The notes: generated by a model not told the origin, from the sequence alone. A stretch of DNA of 6,244 nt from Candidatus Aminicenantota bacterium (GCA_003524335.1 DQHV01000255.1:1608-7851), one strand, 5' to 3'; numbered from the stretch's first letter, positions 1-5,528 are shown. A program made the numbers and translations.

Positions 1-1
1 G

Positions 2-493
2 GAGGCCCTCGATGAAGCCCTCTGCTACGGCTGGATCGATACGACCGTGAGGGCCCTCGACCTGGAGCGTTACATGCAGAGGTGGACGCCGCGGAAGCCC
101 GGCAGTTGCTGGTCCGCCTCGAACAAGAAGCGCCTGGCCAGGCTTTCGGCCGAGGGACGGATGTGCGAGGCCGGCCTAGCAAAAGTCCGGGAGGCCAAGC
201 GTAACGGCTCGTGGACGATGCTCGACGCGATCGACCGGGACGCGAAGACCCCGGCCGAACTGCTGGACGCCTTGGCGGCGCGGCCTGGCGCCCGGGAGAA
301 ATTCGAGGCCCTTTCCGCCTCGCAGAGAAAGCTCTGGGGGTGGTGGATTCAGAGCGCGAAGCGGCCCGAGACGAAAAACCGCCGGATCGAGGCGGCCGTG
401 GAATGGATCCTGGCGGGACGGAAGGTCGGCATCGAGACCCCGCGCCTGGCCGCTCGCGGCGTCCAAAAGGCAGATCGAAAGGTTCTTGGATGA
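2..493 (+). CDS. YdeI/OmpD-associated family protein, 3' part (5' end outside window)
   Basis: The frame is open from base 2 to TGA at 491-493, giving 163 visible residues; the start lies before the window. Visible residues 2-13 read ALDEALCYGWID, followed by RWTPRKPGSCWS at 27-38 and then a lysine/arginine-rich helical part with AEGRM. This is the order seen in the YdeI/OmpD-associated family, often labelled bacteriocin-protection protein, whose members are about 190-200 residues, so roughly the first 40-50 residues are missing. The biochemical role of the family is poorly known; in enterobacteria YdeI has been linked to resistance to cationic peptides. The protein looks soluble, with no membrane segment in the visible part. 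Its stop codon overlaps the next gene by ATGA, so the two are probably co-transcribed. The gene is very GC-rich (46 of 60 bases at 241-300), unlike the gene after it. The family call is firm and the function is not. Confidence 0.85.
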   Translation, partial: EALDEALCYGWIDTTVRALDLERYMQRWTPRKPGSCWSASNKKRLARLSAEGRMCEAGLAKVREAKRNGSWTMLDAIDRDAKTPAELLDALAARPGAREKFEALSASQRKLWGWWIQSAKRPETKNRRIEAAVEWILAGRKVGIETPRLAARGVQKADRKVLG

Positions 494-1032
494 AGACTTA
501 TATTGCACTTATCAGGGGCATCAACGTTGGCGGGAAGAGCCTTTTGCCAATGAAAAAGCTTATTACCATTCTTGAGAACCTCGACCTCCTGAACATCAAG
601 ACCTATCTCCAAAGCGGCAATGTGGTTTTTCAGAGCAGAGCAAAAAACGCCTCGCAGCTCTCAAGCGAGATATGCGCTGGAATAAAAAAGAGCCATGGCT
701 TTGAACCTCAAGTGCTGCTGTTGGAGTTAACGGAAATGGAAAAGGCGGCTGAATCGAACCCCTTCCCTGAAGCGGAGTCCGAGCCTAGGACTTTACACCT
801 ATTTTTTTTGGCCTCTGCACCCTCGAACCCTGATCTGAAAACGCTTGAAAGCCTCAAGAGCGGGAGCGAACGTTTTGTTCTTAAAGGAAACGTCTTTTAC
901 CTCCATGCTCCTGACGGCCTAGGTCGGTCCAAGCTCGCTGCCAATGCTGAAAGGCGGCTCGGCATTCCGATGACCGGCCGAAACTGGCGGACTGTGTGCG
1001 AGATCCTGGCGATGGCGAAGGAATATTATTGA
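490..1032 (+). CDS. DUF1697 domain-containing protein
   Basis: A 180-residue protein covers the whole usual length of the DUF1697 family. It shows the family's N-terminal block (RGINVGG at residues 9-15), the SGNVVF block at 42-47, and the C-terminal block SKL (147-149) followed by RNWRTV (164-169). No enzymatic role is established for the family and no catalytic residues can be named. I chose ATG at 490 because the DUF1697 similarity begins at once (MKTYIALIRG) and AAAGG at 478-482 sits 7 bases upstream. The same frame stays open upstream to 211, but that part is a shadow of the preceding gene. The start overlaps the upstream stop by four bases (ATGA), which suggests translational coupling. 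The gene is clearly less GC-rich than its neighbour (24 of 60 bases at 541-600), suggesting a different history. A hairpin follows the stop. Confidence 0.88.
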   Translation: MKTYIALIRGINVGGKSLLPMKKLITILENLDLLNIKTYLQSGNVVFQSRAKNASQLSSEICAGIKKSHGFEPQVLLLELTEMEKAAESNPFPEAESEPRTLHLFFLASAPSNPDLKTLESLKSGSERFVLKGNVFYLHAPDGLGRSKLAANAERRLGIPMTGRNWRTVCEILAMAKEYY

Positions 1033-1059
1033 CGCGGCCCCGATATCGGCCTGTAGCGG

Positions 1060-1081
1060 CCGCGGAGTTTTCCGCGGTTTT
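1060..1081 (+). terminator. Probable Rho-independent terminator after the DUF1697 gene
   Basis: CCGCGGA (1060-1066) and TCCGCGG (1071-1077) form a perfect 7-bp stem around the loop GTTT, followed at once by TTTT (1078-1081). The hairpin lies 28 bases after the DUF1697 stop. The T run is short, so termination may be partial. Read on the minus strand the same stem has no T run, so it would not act as a good terminator for the convergent thymidylate synthase-like gene. Confidence 0.55.
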
Positions 1082-1089
1082 GGAACGGC

Positions 1090-1911
1090 CTAGCCGCCGG
1101 ACTTTTCTCGCCTCAGCCTCTCCCGGGCTTCGGTGAACATTGGCTCGGCGTACTCGGAGCTCCAGGTGCGGTCCTCGAAACTCCTCTTTTCAACCAGGGA
1201 CAGGAAGCCTTTGAACTCCCCGAAGTAGGATCCGTAGATGTGGAAGCTGTCCACGAGGTCGGCATACCGGCCGACCCTGACGGGCCGGCCTGTCTTCTCT
1301 GCGATCCGGCCGGCGATCACACGCTGCAGGTCGGTCAGGGCGAAGACATTCATGTAAGCGGCCTTGTAGGCGTCCCTTGAGCGCCAGTGAGTATTCATAT
1401 TGAGGACCAGTCCGCCCTGATCGTCCGGGAGCAGCCGGCACCAGACCCGCTGCAGGCAGGGCGGGTCATAGGTAGGGGGGTCGAGCTTGGGATTCCAGGT
1501 GATAGCCTGAGCGCGTCTCGAGTGTCCCGCCTGGCTGAGCTTTTCAACGATATAATTGATCTGGTCGATGACCGCGCCCTCGATCTCATAGGCGAAAAGG
1601 CGTTTATGGTACGTGTAGGTCCATTTTCCCTCTTCGGGCGCGATCCAGTGGTCATGGACACCATCCACCACTTCCTGGCGATAGACCTCGAGATCCTCCA
1701 AGCCGCCCGGGAAGGCACGGTGGATACGGGGCTCCAAGAACGGGTCCTCGACCACCCACATCATGGTGCAGTCTCGGCTTGGCGGGTCGCCCGGCCGGTC
1801 GTACTCGGTCTCGATGGCCGCCCCTTTCTCCCAGCAGGCCAGGACGGCCTTTTCCCAGGCCTCCGGCAGTGTTTTTCCGAGGACGTACAAAGTGGGAATC
1901 AGTCCTTGCAT
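1090..1911 (-). CDS. Thymidylate synthase (ThyA-fold)-like protein, archaeal-type variant
   Basis: A 273-residue protein, close to ThyA length (264 in E. coli). The core signature of the family (dUMP to dTMP with methylenetetrahydrofolate) is visible: paired Arg at 132-133; the catalytic Cys152 in PPCLQ, exactly 20 residues after Arg132, as Cys146 is after Arg126 in E. coli; WRSRD with Arg177, Ser178 and Asp180; Asn188, eight residues after that Asp; and DSFHIY with His224 and Tyr226. Asn188 stands where dUMP-specific enzymes have Asn and dCMP hydroxymethylases have Asp. Two features depart from bacterial ThyA: the residue after the Cys is Leu instead of His, and no N-terminal RTG phosphate loop is seen. 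Both recall the archaeal-type branch. I chose ATG at 1911 over an in-frame ATG at 1956, because GAGG (1917-1920) lies 5 bases upstream and the long form would overlap the previous gene by 38 bases. Cofactor and exact substrate are uncertain. Confidence 0.8.
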   Translation of the reverse strand: MQGLIPTLYVLGKTLPEAWEKAVLACWEKGAAIETEYDRPGDPPSRDCTMMWVVEDPFLEPRIHRAFPGGLEDLEVYRQEVVDGVHDHWIAPEEGKWTYTYHKRLFAYEIEGAVIDQINYIVEKLSQAGHSRRAQAITWNPKLDPPTYDPPCLQRVWCRLLPDDQGGLVLNMNTHWRSRDAYKAAYMNVFALTDLQRVIAGRIAEKTGRPVRVGRYADLVDSFHIYGSYFGEFKGFLSLVEKRSFEDRTWSSEYAEPMFTEARERLRREKSGG

Positions 1912-1916
1912 CCGGG

Positions 1917-1920
1917 CCTC
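1917..1920 (-). promoter_or_regulatory. Ribosome binding site fixing the thymidylate synthase-like start
   Basis: On the minus strand GAGG lies 5 bases before ATG at 1911 and shares bases with the upstream stop codon (TGAGG). This supports the internal ATG over the longer in-frame start at 1956 and points to coupled translation with the membrane protein gene. Confidence 0.6.
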
Positions 1921-2263
1921 ACTTCCTGAAAAATGCGGAAACCAGGACGCCGACACCGACGGCGATCAGGACGAGCGGCCACCACTCTTCAAAACCGATG
2001 AGGTGAGCGCCGCCAATGACGGCCAGGATGAGCCCGGCGACGATCCTGCCCCCGACGCCGCGGCGGCCCTCGGCCGAGAAGGCTCTAAGCAGCGCTTCGA
2101 GAAGAAATATTCCGCCCAATCCTACCAAAAAATAGGCCCACCAGTCCGCCCAGGAGATCCTGTCCATCTCGGTCAGAAGGAAAAGGACGCCGAGAAGGAT
2201 GAGGATGAGTCCGCCGGTGATTTTCGGCCGGTAATCCTGTTTTGGCTTAACGCTTTCGTCCAT
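1919..2263 (-). CDS. LiaF/DUF5668-like four-helix membrane protein
   Basis: A 114-residue inner-membrane protein with a short charged N-terminus and four hydrophobic segments at about 15-31, 43-59, 73-90 and 95-112. It is an internal duplication of a two-helix unit: GLIL at 18-21 followed by DWW at 40-42 is echoed by GLIL at 77-80 followed by EWW at 92-95, each leading into another glycine-rich helix. This layout resembles the transmembrane part of LiaI/LiaF-type proteins (DUF5668), which in Firmicutes take part in cell-envelope stress signalling; no C-terminal LiaF domain is present here, so a signalling role is not shown. The start is ATG at 2263, with GGAG (2271-2274) 7 bases upstream and a sigma-70-type promoter just before it. 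The stop lies 7 bases before the thymidylate synthase-like start, so the two form an operon. The topology is firm; the family call is moderate. Confidence 0.78.
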   Translation of the reverse strand: MDESVKPKQDYRPKITGGLILILLGVLFLLTEMDRISWADWWAYFLVGLGGIFLLEALLRAFSAEGRRGVGGRIVAGLILAVIGGAHLIGFEEWWPLVLIAVGVGVLVSAFFRK

Positions 2264-2296
2264 CTAATCTCTCCCAATTCAGGCTTTGGCTATTCA

Positions 2297-2325
2297 TCTA
2301 TATCACAGCCATAAAACTCGGTCAA
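2297..2325 (-). promoter_or_regulatory. Sigma-70-type promoter of the membrane protein / thymidylate synthase-like operon
   Basis: On the minus strand TTGACC (2320-2325) and TATAGA (2297-2302) are separated by exactly 17 bases, matching the -35 and -10 consensus at 5 of 6 and 4 of 6 positions. The predicted start near 2290 gives a leader of about 27 bases carrying the ribosome binding site GGAG. The spacing and position directly upstream of the gene make this convincing, though it has not been tested. Confidence 0.65.
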
Positions 2326-2371
2326 ACCGATAAGCATGGCACGGAAAGAAATCGTGGGGTTTGAGGAGTGA

Positions 2372-2398
2372 AGGGGGGAGGGATGGCCCTGCCCCCCT
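2372..2398 (-). terminator. GC-rich hairpin after the glutamate dehydrogenase gene, possible terminator
   Basis: AGGGGGG (2372-2378) pairs with CCCCCCT (2392-2398), and an inner AGGG/CCCT stem extends it (2379-2390, with one bulged G at 2391). It lies about 30 bases beyond the glutamate dehydrogenase stop. No T run follows on either strand, so it is a weak candidate for intrinsic termination and may instead protect the 3' end of the transcript. The rest of 2264-2428 holds only the promoter and leader of the next operon. Confidence 0.35.
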
Positions 2399-2428
2399 CC
2401 GATCGTTTGGATAGGAAGGACTTCCGGC

Positions 2429-3727
2429 TTAGGCCGCCCGGCCGAGGGCCGTGAGCGACTCCGCGACCCGGCCGACAGCCAGGATGTAGGCCGCTTCCCT
2501 CATGGTGACGTTATGTTTTTCCATCACGGCCACAACCTCCCAAAAGGCCTTTTTCATCTTCTTCTCTGTCTTCTCCCGGACTTCCTCCTCGGAGAAGAAG
2601 TAGCGCTGCAGGTCTTGGACCCATTCCAGATAGGAGACGGTGACCCCGCCGGCGTTGGCCAGGATATCGGGGGCCACGAGAACCTTCTTTTCTTTCAGGA
2701 TCTCGTCCGCCTCCAGAGTGGTCGGGCCGTTGGCGCCTTCGAGGACGATGCGGGCCTTGACCGTGTCGGCGTTGTCCCTGTGGATCTGGCCTTCCATGGC
2801 CGCCGGGATGAGGACATCACAATCCAGGGCGATCAGACCGTCGTTGTCGATCGGCTCGGTCCCGGGGAAGTTGACAACACTCCCTGTCTGGACGACCTGC
2901 TTCTCCAGCTCAAACGGGTCGATACCCTTGTCCGAGCGGATGCCGCCGAACATGTCGGTGACGGCGATAATCCGGCAGCCGGCCTGGTGGACCAGCTTCC
3001 CGATCGAAGAGCCGACGTTGCCGAACCCGAGGATGGCCACCTTCTTGCCGCTGAGTGGAATTTTCAGGTGCTTACAGGCCTCCTCCAGGACGAAAAAGAG
3101 TCCCGTTCCGGTGGCCATCGCCCGTCCCAGAGAACCCCAGAGATTGACCGGCTTGCCGGTGACAACGGCGGGCTCCAGGCATCCGTTGCCCTGGCTGTAA
3201 GCGTCTGCGATCCAGGCCATTGTCTGGGCGTTGGTGAACATATCCGGCGCCGGGATATCCTTGTAGGGGCCGATGAAGTCCCGGATGGCGAAGGTGTACT
3301 CCTTGGTCAGCTTCCTGAGTTCATTCTCCGACATCTTCAGCGAGTCGCAAATGATGGCCCCTTTGGCTCCCCCGAAGGGAAGGTCGAGGACCGCGCATTT
3401 CCAGGTCATCCAGGAGGCTAACGCCTTGCATTCGCTGAGCGAGGCCTTCGGGCTGTAGCGGATGCCGCCCTTGGCCGGTCCGCGGACCCTGGAATGCTGC
3501 ACCCGGAAGCCGGTGAAGGTCTCGGCCACACCGTTGTCGAGGGTGATGGCCAGATGGACCGTCAGCTCACGCTCGGGATGCTTGAGCCTCTGATAGATCC
3601 AGGGATCGAGGTCGAGGAAATTGGCCGCCCGCTCGAACTGGAGAGTCGCTTCCAGGAACGGGTCATACTCCTTTTCCCGAAGTTCCGGAAGGGGGCTGAT
3701 GTACCTGATCTTTGCTTCGTTTTTCAT
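2429..3727 (-). CDS. Glutamate dehydrogenase (Glu/Leu/Phe/Val dehydrogenase family)
   Basis: A 432-residue cytoplasmic enzyme, the normal length for small hexameric glutamate dehydrogenases, which interconvert glutamate and 2-oxoglutarate plus ammonia using NAD(P). Key residues are present: Lys86 (GPAKGGIR), Lys110 (TWK), catalytic Lys122 (PFGGAKGA) and catalytic Asp162 (IPAPD). All sit a constant three positions before Lys89, Lys113, Lys125 and Asp165 of the Clostridium symbiosum enzyme. Ser365 in VTVSYLEW matches the second side-chain carboxylate ligand. Lys86 with this Ser favours glutamate over leucine or phenylalanine. The Rossmann motif GFGNVGS is at 234-240; coenzyme choice cannot be read. 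Oddities are Trp197 in NLWGS, where LGGS is usual, and ATGTG where ATGRG is usual. I chose ATG at 3727 over GTG at 3739 because GGAG (3734-3737) lies 6 bases upstream. The gene lies 13 bases after the small 86-residue gene, under the same sigma-54-type promoter. Confidence 0.93.
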   Translation of the reverse strand: MKNEAKIRYISPLPELREKEYDPFLEATLQFERAANFLDLDPWIYQRLKHPERELTVHLAITLDNGVAETFTGFRVQHSRVRGPAKGGIRYSPKASLSECKALASWMTWKCAVLDLPFGGAKGAIICDSLKMSENELRKLTKEYTFAIRDFIGPYKDIPAPDMFTNAQTMAWIADAYSQGNGCLEPAVVTGKPVNLWGSLGRAMATGTGLFFVLEEACKHLKIPLSGKKVAILGFGNVGSSIGKLVHQAGCRIIAVTDMFGGIRSDKGIDPFELEKQVVQTGSVVNFPGTEPIDNDGLIALDCDVLIPAAMEGQIHRDNADTVKARIVLEGANGPTTLEADEILKEKKVLVAPDILANAGGVTVSYLEWVQDLQRYFFSEEEVREKTEKKMKKAFWEVVAVMEKHNVTMREAAYILAVGRVAESLTALGRAA

Positions 3728-3733
3728 CTTTGA

Positions 3734-3737
3734 CTCC
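3734..3737 (-). promoter_or_regulatory. Ribosome binding site fixing the glutamate dehydrogenase start
   Basis: GGAG on the minus strand stands 6 bases before ATG at 3727. It overlaps the alternative GTG start at 3739, which has no comparable site at the right distance. This favours the 432-residue form. Confidence 0.65.
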
Positions 3738-3740
3738 ACT

Positions 3741-4001
3741 TCAGCCGATTTCCTTGACCAGGAGTTTCAACAGCCGGTCATAGCCCGATTTCTGGAACTG
3801 CAGGATGGGAACCTTTTTCCCGTGATGATAGAGATACTTGCCTTCGAGCCGGACTCTCTTCTTGGTCTTCGGCTTTCGGGCGACGATCTCGTGGACATCG
3901 GGCCAGGGGATGATTTCCGCCAGCTGGCCTTCGGCCGCCTCGGGAAGGGATTCTTCCCGGATGTCCCTGACGGCGCTCGTGGATTTTGAATGATTGCTCA
4001 T
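3741..4001 (-). CDS. Unrecognised 86-residue basic protein, first gene of the glutamate dehydrogenase operon
   Basis: I do not recognise this protein. It has no signal peptide, membrane segment or cysteine, and should be cytoplasmic. The N-terminal part (1-40) is hydrophilic and acidic, with a WPDVHEIV stretch at 33-40. A strongly basic run follows (RKPKTKKRVR at 42-51), then a segment likely to form strands (KYLYHHGKKVPILQF at 55-69) and a C-terminal amphipathic helix (YDRLLKLLVKEI at 74-85). That it is a real gene is supported by AGGAGG (4007-4012) 5 bases before ATG at 4001, by a sigma-54-type promoter about 22 bases upstream of the ATG, and by tight spacing to the glutamate dehydrogenase gene 13 bases downstream. 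The basic run could bind nucleic acid or an acidic protein surface. A role as partner or regulator of the dehydrogenase is inferred from position only. Confidence 0.75.
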   Translation of the reverse strand: MSNHSKSTSAVRDIREESLPEAAEGQLAEIIPWPDVHEIVARKPKTKKRVRLEGKYLYHHGKKVPILQFQKSGYDRLLKLLVKEIG

Positions 4002-4006
4002 GTTGA

Positions 4007-4012
4007 CCTCCT
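4007..4012 (-). promoter_or_regulatory. Strong ribosome binding site of the 86-residue protein gene
   Basis: A full AGGAGG lies 5 bases before ATG at 4001 on the minus strand. It implies efficient translation and is part of the case that this short reading frame is a gene. Confidence 0.7.
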
Positions 4013-4033
4013 ATTAGAGCAGGCCAACACTAA

Positions 4034-4049
4034 AGCAATTCTCATGCCA
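4034..4049 (-). promoter_or_regulatory. Sigma-54 (-24/-12) promoter of the small protein / glutamate dehydrogenase operon
   Basis: On the minus strand TGGCAT, five bases (GAGAA), then TTGCT. The invariant GG (4047-4048) and GC (4035-4036) are exactly 10 bases apart, as sigma-54 RNA polymerase requires, and the match to TGGCAC-N5-TTGCA is broken only at the last base of each element. The predicted start near 4023 gives a leader of about 22 bases that contains the AGGAGG site. Sigma-54 promoters need an AAA+ activator, and the gene just upstream encodes one of the NtrC family. Sequence match, spacing and neighbour all agree. Confidence 0.78.
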
Positions 4050-4054
4050 ATTAT

Positions 4055-4067
4055 TAAATAGTTGATA
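4055..4067 (-). promoter_or_regulatory. Candidate IHF binding site between activator site and sigma-54 promoter
   Basis: The minus-strand sequence TATCAACTATTTA fits the IHF consensus WATCAANNNNTTR at every fixed position, and an AT-rich tract surrounds it. It spans about -32 to -44 from the predicted start. IHF bends DNA at many sigma-54 promoters so that the upstream activator can reach the polymerase, although usually a little further upstream. AT-rich DNA yields chance matches, and whether this organism has IHF is not known from the window. Confidence 0.4.
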
Positions 4068-4097
4068 TTAAATAAATTACGAGATCAGAGATGAGAG

Positions 4098-4106
4098 ACT
4101 ATAGCA
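4098..4106 (-). promoter_or_regulatory. Possible extended -10 element (second promoter)
   Basis: TGCTATAGT on the minus strand is a TGn-extended -10 (TATAGT, 5 of 6). No good -35 is found at 17 bases. If used, it would give a basal sigma-70 transcript of the small protein / dehydrogenase operon starting near 4091, and the dyad at 4109-4129 would cover its -35 region. Weak evidence. Confidence 0.25.
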
Positions 4107-4108
4107 TT

Positions 4109-4129
4109 TTGCACTATGGCAAATCGCAA
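4109..4129 (-). promoter_or_regulatory. 21-bp dyad, candidate upstream activator site for the response regulator
   Basis: TTGC at 4126-4129 and GCAA at 4109-4112 are the outer arms of an imperfect palindrome centred on 4119. Seven of ten position pairs are complementary, including an inner TG/CA pair of steps next to the centre. The centre lies about 96 bases upstream of the predicted sigma-54 start, in the range where NtrC-family dimers usually bind. The overlapping shorter dyad TTGC-N6-GCAA (4109-4122) could be the actual site. Binding is inferred. Confidence 0.45.
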
Positions 4130-4154
4130 TGACAGGGCTCCGGCGGCCGGTCTC

Positions 4155-5528
4155 TCAGTGCGTTTCCCAGGATTTTATCTTCCTGAATAGAGAGGTGGGA
4201 TGTATGCCCAAAACCCTGGCAGCCTGGGATCTGTTCTGGCCGACCGCCGCCAGGACCTTCTTGATATAGGCTTTCTCTAATTTCTCCAAGGTCGGAAGCG
4301 AACCGACGGCCACGACGTCCTCTAGTCCGGGAGCTTCGGGGACCTCCCGGTAATCCCTGATCTCCGAGGGAAGATGAGTGAACCGCACCTCTTCATCGGA
4401 ATAGAGGGAGAGGATCCTTTCGATGATGTTGCGGAGCTCCCGGACATTGCCCGGCCAGGGATAGGCGAGGATCGCTTTAGCGGCTTCTTGGGATATGCTC
4501 TTATATGCCCGCCTCAGCTCCTGGTTGAGCTCCTGGATAAATAGGAGGGCCAGCGGAAGGATGTCTTCTTTCCTTTCCCTGAGCGGCGGTATGATAAGGG
4601 GAACGACGTTCAGCCGGTAATAAAGGTCGGGCCGGAACTTGCCGCTTTCCGTGGCCTTGGTAAGATCCGTGTTTGTAGCGGCGATGATGCGGATATCGAC
4701 CCTGATCGGCTGAGTTCCGCCGAGGCGGCCGAAGGAGCTTTCCTCCAGGACCCGGAGCAACTTGGCCTGAAGGTTGAGCGACATATCTCCGATCTCGTCG
4801 AAAAACACGGTGCCTCCGTCGCCCCTCTCCAGGAGACCGATCTTCCTTTTCCGGGCATCGGTGAAAGCTCCCGCCTCGTATCCGAACAGCTCGCTCTCGA
4901 GCAGGTTCTCCGGGATGGCCGCGCAGTTGATCTCGACGATCGGCTTCTCCGCCCTTGGGCTGTGATAGTGGATGGCCTTGGCCAGGAGCTCTTTTCCCGT
5001 CCCGCTTTCTCCCTGGAGAAGGACGGTCGTCCGGTCCGCGCCCGCCACCCGCTTGGCCAGGCTGATGACTTCTTTCATATTCCTGCTTTCGGCGATAATC
5101 CGGCCGAAGTAATAGCGCCCTTTTTCGGATTCGAGATGCTCCAGAACCCGGATGCGCAGGGATAGAGTCTCCAAGGCCCGGCGGATGGTGTGCTTGAGGT
5201 CGCTTATCTTGAACGGCTTGAGCAGGTAATCGTAGGCGCCGAGCTTCATCGATTCCACGGCCTTCTCCAGGATCTCATAGGCGCTCATCATGATGACGAT
5301 CGGCTCCCGGTCGATCTCCTTGATGCGGCGCAGGACCTCGAGCCCCGAAATGCCCGGCAGCATCAGGTCGAGCAGGATGAGTTGAGGCTTGTAGCGGTTG
5401 TACATCTCCAACGCCGTTTCGCCGGAATCGGCGACCATGACTTCATAGTCCTCTTTAGCCAGCGCCTTTTTGAGGTTGTTCAGGGTCAGGATTTCGTCAT
5501 CGACGATCAGGATGCCGAAAGAGCTCAC
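4155..5528 (-). CDS. NtrC-family sigma-54-dependent response regulator
   Basis: A 457-residue cytoplasmic transcription activator with the full three-domain layout. The receiver domain (about 5-120) has the acidic pair Asp10/Asp11, phospho-acceptor Asp54, Ser82 and Lys104. The AAA+ domain (about 145-375) has Walker A GESGTGKE at 173-180, the sigma-54-contact loop GAFTDA at 220-225 (usual form GAFTGA), Walker B VFFDE at 241-245, the arginine-finger region FRPDLYYR at 298-305 and the WPGNVREL block at 358-365. A Fis-type helix-turn-helix lies at about 415-453. It should bind DNA upstream of a -24/-12 promoter and drive open-complex formation by ATP hydrolysis once phosphorylated. The start is GTG at 5528, overlapping the kinase stop as GTGA, with AGGAGGTGATC just before it. 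The only visible -24/-12 promoter lies directly downstream, before the small protein and glutamate dehydrogenase genes, which makes that operon the likely target. The specific orthologue is not identified. Confidence 0.95.
   Translation of the reverse strand: MSSFGILIVDDEILTLNNLKKALAKEDYEVMVADSGETALEMYNRYKPQLILLDLMLPGISGLEVLRRIKEIDREPIVIMMSAYEILEKAVESMKLGAYDYLLKPFKISDLKHTIRRALETLSLRIRVLEHLESEKGRYYFGRIIAESRNMKEVISLAKRVAGADRTTVLLQGESGTGKELLAKAIHYHSPRAEKPIVEINCAAIPENLLESELFGYEAGAFTDARKRKIGLLERGDGGTVFFDEIGDMSLNLQAKLLRVLEESSFGRLGGTQPIRVDIRIIAATNTDLTKATESGKFRPDLYYRLNVVPLIIPPLRERKEDILPLALLFIQELNQELRRAYKSISQEAAKAILAYPWPGNVRELRNIIERILSLYSDEEVRFTHLPSEIRDYREVPEAPGLEDVVAVGSLPTLEKLEKAYIKKVLAAVGQNRSQAARVLGIHPTSLFRKIKSWETH

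Noticed and set aside
211..489. In-frame extension that would fuse about 93 residues to the front of the DUF1697 protein
   Set aside because: It lies wholly within the YdeI-family gene in another frame, is rich in Arg, Gly and Pro as expected of a GC-rich shadow, and the DUF1697 family starts at the ATG at 490.
1040..1049. Perfect palindrome CCGATATCGG after the DUF1697 gene as an operator
   Set aside because: It lies between two convergent genes, where no promoter is seen; short palindromes are expected in GC-rich DNA.
1912..1956. Longer N-terminus of the thymidylate synthase-like protein starting at 1956
   Set aside because: It would overlap the upstream gene by 38 bases; the ATG at 1911 has a ribosome binding site at the right distance.
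2513..3421. 302-codon open frame on the plus strand opposite the glutamate dehydrogenase gene
   Set aside because: It is antisense to a gene with intact catalytic motifs, shows no recognisable domain, and long antisense frames are common in GC-rich genes.
3728..3739. GTG start of glutamate dehydrogenase at 3739
   Set aside because: The GTG is part of the GGAG ribosome binding site that serves the ATG at 3727.
4140..4150. Hairpin CCGG-CGG-CCGG just after the response regulator stop as a terminator
   Set aside because: The stem is only four base pairs and no T run follows, so read-through into the glutamate dehydrogenase operon remains possible.
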